Shown piece after piece: positions 44,818 through 51,978 of a DNA stretch of 64,000 bases. Position 1 is the stretch's first letter; each line of letters starts with the position of its first letter. The translations under genes were made by a program, and so were the position numbers. The notes beneath the pieces were generated by a model, which was given only the letters and a program-made list of their open reading frames with translations, was not told the DNA's origin and did not search any database. The stretch is from Alphaproteobacteria bacterium (GTDB lineage: Bacteria > Pseudomonadota > Alphaproteobacteria > Caulobacterales > Hyphomonadaceae). The stretch lies in NCBI GenBank assembly GCA_018969425.1, contig JAGWYJ010000012.1, positions 1 through 64,000 of the forward strand. Direction: 5' to 3'.

Positions 44818-46440
44818 ATGTCAATGACGCTTCGCGCATCGCGGCGCGCCCTGCTTAAGGGGTCGGTCGCCACTCTGGCTCTTGCAACCTGCGTTCTCCC
44901 GGTTGCCGGCTGCGAAGCGCCGCCGCCGCCGGCGCCGGACCCCAATCCGACCGTCCAGACCACGTTCGGCCCCGTTCGCGGCTTCCTTGAGGACGGGGTC
45001 GCCGTCTTCAAGGGCGTTCGTTACGGCGCCGATACGGCGACCGCCCGTTTCGGAGCGCCCAAGCCCCCTGAACCATGGACGGAGGTGCGCGACGCTCTGG
45101 GATACGCCGCGTCGGCGCCGCAGGGCCCCGCAGGCGACGGCGGAGGCCTCTTCAGGTCATGGCGCCCCGACCCGCCTCTGCCGACCAGCGAGGACTGCCT
45201 TTTTCTGAACGTCTGGACGCCCGAGCCCGCCGCTGGAAAGACGCGGCCGGTGCTCGTCTGGTTTCACGGGGGCGGGTTCACAACCGGATCAGGGTCCTCC
45301 TACGCCTATGACGGCGTTCGTCTTGCCAAGCGCGGCGACGTCGTCGTCGTCACCGTCAATCACCGCCTGAACGTTTTCGGGTACATGAACCTCGCCCGCT
45401 ATGGAGAACGGTTCGCCAATTCAGGCGCAGCAGGCGTGCTCGATATGATCCTCGCCCTTCAGTGGGTGAAGGACAACATCGCACTGTTCGGCGGGGATCC
45501 CGGTCAGGTGATGATTTTCGGAGAATCCGGAGGCGGCTCGAAAGTCTGCACGCTGATGGCGTGCGACGCCGCTAGGGGTCTTTTCCATCGCGCCGTCGTG
45601 CAGTCCGGGCCGCGCCTGCGTCACGCCGACCCTGAGGCGTCCGCGAAAGCCGCCGACGAGGTGGTCGCGAAGCTGGGGCTCGGAACCGATACGATCGACC
45701 AGATCCTGACGCTTGATGTAGCCGCCATCCAGGAGGCGGCCAAAGGGATTGCTGGGGCCGGGGCCGGTCCTGTACTCGACGGCGTGACGCTGACCCGGCA
45801 CCCGTTCGACCCGGACGGTCCCGATCAGTCCACCGACATTCCCCTTCTGATCGGCTGCAACAGAACGGAGGGAACCTCCCTTGAAGGCGGGACCAATCCA
45901 GCCTTGTTCGAGGTGACATTCGATACGCTGCCGGCGGAGCTGGCCCGCGCCCTTCCGGGACGCGACCCAGCGAAAATCATCGAACTCTACCGTTCAGGAT
46001 ACCCCCAGATCGAAGCCCCTGAGCTCTATTTCATGGCGACGGCAGACAACCAGTTCTTCCGCGGCAGCGTCACGGTGGCCGATCGCAAATCTGCGAAAGG
46101 CGGAGCGCCGGTGTTCTTTTATCATCTCGACTGGCTGACGCCTGTCATGAACGGCAAGCGGTATGTGCCCCACGCTCTGGACATCGGGATGGTCTTCGAC
46201 AACGTCGCGAAGTCGGAAAGCATGTCGGGAACCGGGCCCGAGGCGCAGCTCATCGCCGACATGATGTCGGAGAGCTGGCTCGCCTTCGCTCGGACAGGCG
46301 ATCCGTCCAATCCGCTTCTCCCCCCCTGGCCGGCCTATACGCCTGATGCGCGGAACATGATGGTGTTCCGTCTGAAGCCGGGCGTTGAAGTCGACATCCG
46401 GGCGAAGGAACGGGCGCTGACGGCGCCGCCGGAGGGCTGA
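44818..46440 (+). CDS. Carboxylesterase type B, Tat-type lipoprotein
   Basis: A 540-residue carboxylesterase. The N-terminus carries a twin-arginine motif (ASRRALLKG) and a lipobox (PVAGC, cysteine 32), so it is probably exported folded and lipid-anchored. Catalytic features: oxyanion hole HGGGF near residue 150, SEDCLFLNVW before it, and nucleophile S237 in FGESGGGS. The histidine is expected in the YHLDW...PHALDI region. ATG with GGAGGAG 7 bases upstream. It splits the repair exonuclease from the ligase gene; no functional link to repair is apparent. Confidence 0.9.
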   Translation: MSMTLRASRRALLKGSVATLALATCVLPVAGCEAPPPPAPDPNPTVQTTFGPVRGFLEDGVAVFKGVRYGADTATARFGAPKPPEPWTEVRDALGYAASAPQGPAGDGGGLFRSWRPDPPLPTSEDCLFLNVWTPEPAAGKTRPVLVWFHGGGFTTGSGSSYAYDGVRLAKRGDVVVVTVNHRLNVFGYMNLARYGERFANSGAAGVLDMILALQWVKDNIALFGGDPGQVMIFGESGGGSKVCTLMACDAARGLFHRAVVQSGPRLRHADPEASAKAADEVVAKLGLGTDTIDQILTLDVAAIQEAAKGIAGAGAGPVLDGVTLTRHPFDPDGPDQSTDIPLLIGCNRTEGTSLEGGTNPALFEVTFDTLPAELARALPGRDPAKIIELYRSGYPQIEAPELYFMATADNQFFRGSVTVADRKSAKGGAPVFFYHLDWLTPVMNGKRYVPHALDIGMVFDNVAKSESMSGTGPEAQLIADMMSESWLAFARTGDPSNPLLPPWPAYTPDARNMMVFRLKPGVEVDIRAKERALTAPPEG

Positions 46441-46505
46441 GGGGCCGGCCGGACCAGCGCCAAGACAGCTTTGCGAACCCCACGGCCTGTGACACGATCG
46501 GCCCC

Positions 46506-48137
46506 ATGCAGACGTTTGCAGAGCTTCTGGATCGACTGATCCTGACACCGTCGCGTCAGGGGCGCGTGAGGATCCTGCGCGCCTACCTCGCCTCCACCCC
46601 TGATCCGGATCGGGGGTGGGCGCTCGCCGCGATCGCGGGAGACCTGAAGCTCCCCGGACTTCAGGCGGGTCTGATCCGGACGTTGGCCTCGACCCGCATC
46701 GACCCGGTCTTGTTCTCCCTGTCCTACGACTATGTGGGCGATCTCGCGGAGACTGTTTCGCTCCTCTGGCCGCCACGCCCCGGAGCGAACCGGACCCCAA
46801 CGCTCTCGGAGGTCGTGACCGGTCTCAATACCGCATCGCCGGATGAAAGAGCCCGGCGCCTTGAAATCTGGCTGGACAGCCTGTCGGTGTCCGGTCGCTT
46901 CGCGCTGCTCAAGCTGTCTTCCGGTCGTCTGAGGATCGGCGCCTCAAGGCGCCTTGCGCTGCAGGCCGCCGCAGATCTGGGAACTCATCCGGTCGAGGAG
47001 ATCGAGGAGATCTGGCATGGGCTGTCCCCGCCCTATGAGGATTTGTTCGCATGGCTGGAGGGCCGGGCGCAGCGTCCCGGAGAAGAGACGCCGGCCGGCT
47101 TCCGGCCTGTCATGCTGGCTCACGCCGCCGCCCCCGAACTTGAACCTGGACGACGTCTTGCCGACGCCATTGATCCTGAAGTCTACGCCGCGGAATGGAA
47201 GTGGGACGGCGTCCGCATTCAGTTAGTCAGAGAAAAGGACGTTCAGCGTCTCTACACCCGGACAGGCGAGGACGTGACGGGCGCGTTTCCTGAACTGATG
47301 GACGAAATCGGCCTGACCGGGCGTATCGACGGGGAGTTGCTGATCCGAGGTCCGGGAGGCGAGCCGGCGCCCTTCGCCGACGTTCAGAAGCGGCTCGGAC
47401 GCCGCACGATCTCGACGCGCGAGGCTGCGCGCCGCCCGGCCTTCATACGTTGCTACGATCTTCTTGAGCATGACGGACAGGACCTTCGGACGCTGCCCTT
47501 CCGCTCACGCAGAGAGCATCTCGAGCGCCTGGTCCCGACCCTTCGCCGCGACCGCATCGACCTGTCTCAACTTATAAGCTTCTCGGGCGCAGCCGACCTC
47601 GACGCGCTCAGGCGCCAGCCACCGCAGCCCGCTATAGAGGGCGTCATGCTGAAGCGCTGGGACAGCGCTTATGTAGCGGGTCGACCGATGGGACAGTGGT
47701 TCAAGTGGAAGCGCGACCCCTGCCTGATCGACGCCGTCATGATGTACGCCCAGCGCGGACATGGCCGTCGCTCCGGAGCTTTCTCAGACTTCACCTTCGG
47801 ACTGTGGACCGCCGGTCCCGAGGGCGACCGCCTGACCCCGGTCGGCAAAACGTATTTCGGCTTCACCGACGAAGAGCTTGTCCGTCTTGACCGACATGTG
47901 CGCGAGACCACCGTCGAACGGTTCGGGCCCGTTCACTCGCTGGCGACAGGCCCTGACCAGGGGCTGGTTCTGGAGGTGGCCTTCGATGCCGTCCAGAGAT
48001 CCTCCAGACATCGCTCAGGCCTCGCCATGAGATTTCCGAGGATCCACCGCATCCGATGGGACAAGCCGGCGGGAGAAGCCGACCGCCTCGAAACGCTGGC
48101 AGCCATGATTCCCGCGACCGAGGCGGGAACGGTTTGA
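46506..48137 (+). CDS. ATP-dependent DNA ligase (ligase-associated repair cluster type)
   Basis: A 543-residue ATP-dependent ligase. The adenylated lysine is K232 in motif I, EWKWDGVR. Motif III-like FIRCYDLLEHDG, motif IV PAIEGVMLKR and motif V QWFKWKRDP follow, and a C-terminal OB domain closes the protein. The N-terminal 200 residues form the helical DNA-binding domain seen in larger bacterial ATP-ligases. It is the namesake of the set formed with the exonuclease, helicase and PdeM. Alphaproteobacteria also have an NAD ligase elsewhere, so this one is presumably for repair. Confidence 0.93.
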   Translation: MQTFAELLDRLILTPSRQGRVRILRAYLASTPDPDRGWALAAIAGDLKLPGLQAGLIRTLASTRIDPVLFSLSYDYVGDLAETVSLLWPPRPGANRTPTLSEVVTGLNTASPDERARRLEIWLDSLSVSGRFALLKLSSGRLRIGASRRLALQAAADLGTHPVEEIEEIWHGLSPPYEDLFAWLEGRAQRPGEETPAGFRPVMLAHAAAPELEPGRRLADAIDPEVYAAEWKWDGVRIQLVREKDVQRLYTRTGEDVTGAFPELMDEIGLTGRIDGELLIRGPGGEPAPFADVQKRLGRRTISTREAARRPAFIRCYDLLEHDGQDLRTLPFRSRREHLERLVPTLRRDRIDLSQLISFSGAADLDALRRQPPQPAIEGVMLKRWDSAYVAGRPMGQWFKWKRDPCLIDAVMMYAQRGHGRRSGAFSDFTFGLWTAGPEGDRLTPVGKTYFGFTDEELVRLDRHVRETTVERFGPVHSLATGPDQGLVLEVAFDAVQRSSRHRSGLAMRFPRIHRIRWDKPAGEADRLETLAAMIPATEAGTV

Positions 48138-48197
48138 TGGGATGGTGCAGGACCTGTAGTGTTCTCAAACCCGCCCATCCCCGATCGGATCGCCGTC

Positions 48198-49301
48198 ATG
48201 CCTGAACTGACCTTTCTCCTCGAGCTCCGGGACTGGGCGTTTGATCTCTCCGCCTGGCCGCAAAAAATCATGTGGGCTCTGATCGTCGTCACGGGCGGTG
48301 TCCTTGCAGGCCTGATCGTATCGCGCGTGATCGTATCGGCCGGCCGCAAAATCGCCCTGGGCTCAACCGATCCGAACCGGCAGAGCGCTGATCATGTGCT
48401 GATTGACACCCTGGCGGTCATCATCCGGGCGCTGATCGTGCTGGCGTCCGTCGCCCTCGCGGCCGACATTCTGGGTTATTATCATATTGAAGACGCCCGA
48501 AATCTCGCCCTGGCCACCATCAAGGGCGTGTCCATCCTGATCGCGGTCTGGGCGCTCGGCGCATGGATCAGCCTGAGAATTCGCCGTTTCGGAGATCGGG
48601 TGGCCGGGGGCGCACATCCTGGCGGACAGACGCTCTTCATTTTTCTCTCGTCCCTGATGCGCTTCGGCGCCCTCGCCATCGGCCTCATCGCAGCCCTTCA
48701 GCAGTTCGGCTTTCCCATAGCCTCGCTGGTCGCTGTGATCGGAGCCGCAGGTCTCGCAATCGCCCTCGCGCTTCAGGACACGCTGAAGGCCGTCGCATCA
48801 GGGGTGATCATCGCTGTTTTCAGGCCTTACAGGATCGGAGATTTCGTCCGCGTGGCGAACGAGGAAGGAACAGTCGTCGACATCACCCCGTTCACGACCA
48901 TCCTCGCGACAGTCGACAATCGCGAGATCGTAGTCACGAACGACAAGGCCTGGGGCAGCGTGATGACGAATTTCACCTCACGCGGTCGCCGCCGCCTGGA
49001 GCTTGTCTTTCCCGTCTCTTACGAAGACGATCTCGATCAGGCGATCGAGCTGATCAGGACAACGGCTGAGGCCGATCCGAGAGTCGAGAACGACCCGCCG
49101 GTCTGGGTGAAGGTGGCCGAACTCGGGGACTGGTCCGTCAACATCCGCCTGAGGGCCTGGTGTCGCAGCGAGGCCTATGTGGACCTCAGGGGCGACCTTC
49201 TGAAAACAGTGAAGCAGGCGTTTGACCGCTCGGGAATCATTATCCCCTATCCGCACCAGGTTCAGGTCGACAAAGTCCGGTCCGCCAAGCCGGAAAGTTA
49301 A
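48198..49301 (+). CDS. Mechanosensitive ion channel, MscS family
   Basis: A 367-residue MscS-type channel with about five hydrophobic helices. The pore-lining helix carries the glycine/alanine pattern VIGAAGLAIALALQDTLKAVASG (key GxxGxA residues), followed by the cytoplasmic beta domain starting FRPYRIGDFV and the alpha/beta tail. It opens under membrane tension to release solutes. I chose ATG 48198; an in-frame GTG at 48159 with AGGA upstream would add 13 residues. Its stop overlaps the convergent P-II gene stop by 3 bases. Confidence 0.88.
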   Translation: MPELTFLLELRDWAFDLSAWPQKIMWALIVVTGGVLAGLIVSRVIVSAGRKIALGSTDPNRQSADHVLIDTLAVIIRALIVLASVALAADILGYYHIEDARNLALATIKGVSILIAVWALGAWISLRIRRFGDRVAGGAHPGGQTLFIFLSSLMRFGALAIGLIAALQQFGFPIASLVAVIGAAGLAIALALQDTLKAVASGVIIAVFRPYRIGDFVRVANEEGTVVDITPFTTILATVDNREIVVTNDKAWGSVMTNFTSRGRRRLELVFPVSYEDDLDQAIELIRTTAEADPRVENDPPVWVKVAELGDWSVNIRLRAWCRSEAYVDLRGDLLKTVKQAFDRSGIIIPYPHQVQVDKVRSAKPES

Positions 49302-49798
49302 TCCAGGGCTGCGTGATCTCTCTCGCCTGTCCGGATGCGAACAACCTCGGTCAGTCCGCTGACAAAGATTTTCCCGTCACCGATTTTTCCGGAACCGGCC
49401 GCCTTCTGAATGGCGTCGACCACCGATTCCACCATCGAGGAAGCGACGGCGACATCCACACGTATCTTCGGGATTTCCGCCACCTTGTACTCGGCGCCCC
49501 GATAGAATTCCGTCTGCCCCCGCTGACGCCCGAACCCCTGCACCTGGGTCGCCGTGACGCCGGATACGCCAAGAGCCATCAGAGCCTCCCGCACAGCCTC
49601 GTAACGATGAGGACGAATAATAGCGGTGATCATGCGCATGGGATGGTCCTCATCATGCTGGAGACCGAGGTGGACGAGACGACGTATGGCTTCCGAGCGC
49701 GAAGGCAGATCGGACTGACGACGGCGCCAGTCGTCGACGATCTTCCCGAAACTGGCGGAGGCCACCAGCTGGATTCTCTGATCCAGTTTATCGTTCAC
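49298..49798 (-). CDS. P-II signalling protein with N-terminal ribbon-helix-helix DNA-binding domain
   Basis: A 166-residue fusion. Residues 54-166 are a standard GlnB/GlnK: T-loop with GFGRQRGQTEFYRGAEY, keeping both tyrosines (Y99 and Y104, equal to Y46 and the uridylylation site Y51), then GKIGDGKIFV and RIRTGE for ATP/2-oxoglutarate binding. Residues 6-48 look like a ribbon-helix-helix domain: strand QRIQLVAS, helix FGKIVDDWRRRQ, then PSRSEAIRRLVHLGL. The start is GTG with GGAG 8 bases upstream. A second site (GAGGA, 7 bases before the ATG of codon 54) could give P-II alone. No amtB or glnA is adjacent. It is probably a nutrient-responsive DNA-binding protein, by inference. Confidence 0.85.
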   Translation of the reverse strand: MNDKLDQRIQLVASASFGKIVDDWRRRQSDLPSRSEAIRRLVHLGLQHDEDHPMRMITAIIRPHRYEAVREALMALGVSGVTATQVQGFGRQRGQTEFYRGAEYKVAEIPKIRVDVAVASSMVESVVDAIQKAAGSGKIGDGKIFVSGLTEVVRIRTGERDHAALD

Positions 49799-49820
49799 GT
49801 TACGGGCTCCGCGCCAGGCA

Positions 49821-49836
49821 CAACAACGCCTTGTTG
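49821..49836. promoter_or_regulatory. Palindrome upstream of the RHH-P-II gene
   Basis: CAACAA-CGCC-TTGTTG, perfect 6-bp arms, lies 22 bases before the GTG start of the P-II fusion and about 180 bases before the divergent response-regulator gene. Ribbon-helix-helix proteins often repress their own genes through such short repeats, so this is a candidate autoregulatory operator. Confidence 0.35.
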
Positions 49837-50013
49837 CACATCCTCTCCACCTTACACATGATTTTTTGGCTAACGCAAAGACCGAGACGCACCGCCCTGA
49901 GATTCAACGGCCTCGTCAACCCCTTGATAACCAGAGCGCTTTACGGGTTGCAGAGGCGCCGGCCGGCTGAATGACCCGGCTCGCCCCCGGACAAATTGGA
50001 GCCATCCGGATCG

Positions 50014-50988
50014 ATGACGGGTCAAGGGACGATGGAAACGCTTCAAACCTTGCAACCCGCACAGCTGAAAAAGCTCCGCGTCCTGATCATTGATCCCAAC
50101 GTCTTCATGCGAAACGTCATCGCCGACAGCCTTCGTCGGCTTCACGTCAGCCATATCTCGAGTTACGCCAACGCCGCTCAGGCGGGGAGCTCAGGTCGGA
50201 TGTTCAAGCCGGATCTTGTGATCGTTGACTGGGACGCCGGTCGGATCTCCGGCCTTGAGTTCACCCGTGAAGTCCGAAGAGAGGTGACGGGTCTGCCCCG
50301 CGACATCCCGATTATTCTGCTGGCGGCCGAGATCGATCACGAACAGCTCATGGCGTCGCGTCAGGCGGGGATCAACGAGTTTCTCCTCAAGCCTATCTCG
50401 GCGCAGGGGATTCTGACCCGGGTTGAGGAGGTGATCCTTCGACCGAGACGGTTCATTGACAGCCGCAGCTACATCGGACCCTGCCGCCGACGTCGGGACG
50501 AGCCGGGCTATCTGGGCCCTTGGCGCCGCCTTCTGGACGATCCTCCTTCAACAGAATTGAGCGCAACCGCGCGCGAAAACGCCATCCGTCTTCGCGCCAT
50601 CATCGAGGATCTCCAGGCCTTCGCCAACGGAACGGCTCTCGACATCGACTATCCCCACCAGATGACTGAAAAAGCTCTTCTGGACAGGGCCTCCAGCATA
50701 CGCGGAATGTATCGCCTGCTGGGAGAATATGAGGAGGAGGTTCGCTCCTTCGGAGACGATATCGTCCTCAGAGTCTGGAAGGCGGCGCTTCGGTATATCG
50801 AAGGCGTAGGCATGACGGACACGTACGATGTCGAAGTTATCCGGCACCATTTTCAGACGATCACCGTGATCCTCGATATGCCGCAGGCCGCTCTGCTGCA
50901 CAGAAACGCCGTGGCGGCGGAGCTCGAACGCCTGGTCAGTCGAAAGATTCATCAGTCGCAGAGGTCAGGGGGCGTGGAAGTCGCCTGA
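50014..50988 (+). CDS. Response-regulator-like protein with degenerate receiver domain
   Basis: About 324 residues. Residues 20-140 form a receiver domain with phosphorylatable-type D72 (VDWD) and K126 (LLKP). The second acidic residue is proline (P28) and the switch Thr/Ser is alanine (A104), compared with CheY D13 and T87. The rest (about 150-324) is helical with a GPCRRRR motif near 155; I know this layout from other alphaproteobacterial regulators but not its function. No DNA-binding motif is evident. The start is uncertain (ATG 50014, ATG 50032 or TTG 49996). Divergent from the P-II fusion. Confidence 0.75.
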   Translation: MTGQGTMETLQTLQPAQLKKLRVLIIDPNVFMRNVIADSLRRLHVSHISSYANAAQAGSSGRMFKPDLVIVDWDAGRISGLEFTREVRREVTGLPRDIPIILLAAEIDHEQLMASRQAGINEFLLKPISAQGILTRVEEVILRPRRFIDSRSYIGPCRRRRDEPGYLGPWRRLLDDPPSTELSATARENAIRLRAIIEDLQAFANGTALDIDYPHQMTEKALLDRASSIRGMYRLLGEYEEEVRSFGDDIVLRVWKAALRYIEGVGMTDTYDVEVIRHHFQTITVILDMPQAALLHRNAVAAELERLVSRKIHQSQRSGGVEVA

Positions 50989-51003
50989 ACCCTCCCCCGG
51001 GCG

Positions 51004-51975
51004 TCAGGGCGCAAGAACCACCTTACCTACCAGTGCCCGGTCGCGCATGAGCGCAAAGGCTTCTTCCCAGCGCTCAAGAGGCAGTTCTGCGAAAACGGCG
51101 GGCCGGGTCAGGCCCTCGGCCGCCCACTTCCAGATCACGTCCCGAACCAGGCGCCCCTTCTCGGGAAACCTGCGACCATACTCGCCCGCACGCACGCCCA
51201 TGACTGAGAACGCCTTGATCAGCGGAAGGTTCGTCTTCACCTCAGCTATACGGCCTCCGGCGAACCCCACTACCAGAAGCCGCCCGTCGAAAGCGATGGT
51301 ACGGACAGACTCGTCAAAGACATCTCCCCCCACCGGATCATAGATCACCTGCGCGCCCTCTCCTCCCGTGAGGTCGCGAACACCGTCCCTGAAACCCGGA
51401 GCGGGGAAAACCGCCTCAGCCCCATAAGCAAGAAGCGCCTCCCGCTTTTGCGGAGATCCGGTGGTGGCGAAAACCCTCGCCCCGAGAATTCGTCCCACAT
51501 CGAGAGCCGCCATCCCAACACCGCCGCTGGCCCCATGAACCAGCAGGCTTTCTCCCGCCTCGACACGCGCCCGGCACACAAGGGACACATAGGCGGTGCT
51601 GTAGGCGGCCGGATAGGACGCCGCCTGCGCAAGAGACATCGCGGACGGAACCGTAGAAAGACTGCCCGCCGGAACCGTCAGATAGTCAGCGAAGGCGCCG
51701 CTGCGCGTTCCGCCGGCGACCCTCTGCCCCAGGGACAACGCCTCAACGCCGTCTCCGATCGCATCGACCGTTCCGGCAAAGTCCATTCCAGGGATGAAGG
51801 GCAGATCCGGCTTGTGCTGATAAAGACCCTTCAACATCAGAAGATCGGGGAAATTCAGAGACGCCGCTCCAATGCGGACCCTGACCTCTCCGGGACCCGG
51901 CGCCGGGGTCGCCACCTCCTCAAGACGCGTCCGTGAAAAATCCTCAGACAATTCCCGACAGACAAGCGCTCTCAT
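51004..51975 (-). CDS. NADPH:quinone oxidoreductase family (zinc-free MDR)
   Basis: A 323-residue medium-chain reductase of the quinone oxidoreductase type. The GroES-like part (about 1-120) has SLNFPDLLMLKGLYQ and PFIPGMDFAGTV. The NADPH motif is HGASGGVGMAA near 148-158, followed by YDPVGGDVFD. It lacks the structural zinc cysteines of alcohol dehydrogenases. The ATG follows the recQ stop by 3 bases and its ribosome-binding site (GAGGTGA) overlaps that stop codon, so the two genes are probably coupled. The true substrate is unknown. Confidence 0.9.
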   Translation of the reverse strand: MRALVCRELSEDFSRTRLEEVATPAPGPGEVRVRIGAASLNFPDLLMLKGLYQHKPDLPFIPGMDFAGTVDAIGDGVEALSLGQRVAGGTRSGAFADYLTVPAGSLSTVPSAMSLAQAASYPAAYSTAYVSLVCRARVEAGESLLVHGASGGVGMAALDVGRILGARVFATTGSPQKREALLAYGAEAVFPAPGFRDGVRDLTGGEGAQVIYDPVGGDVFDESVRTIAFDGRLLVVGFAGGRIAEVKTNLPLIKAFSVMGVRAGEYGRRFPEKGRLVRDVIWKWAAEGLTRPAVFAELPLERWEEAFALMRDRALVGKVVLAP

Positions 51976-51978
51976 AGG

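Noticed and set aside
49298-49798. Possibility that the RHH-P-II fusion is a mis-extended P-II start
   Set aside because: The extension has a well-spaced GGAG before its GTG, an RHH-like pattern with SRSEAIR, and no stop codon. I kept an internal start as an additional, not exclusive, option.
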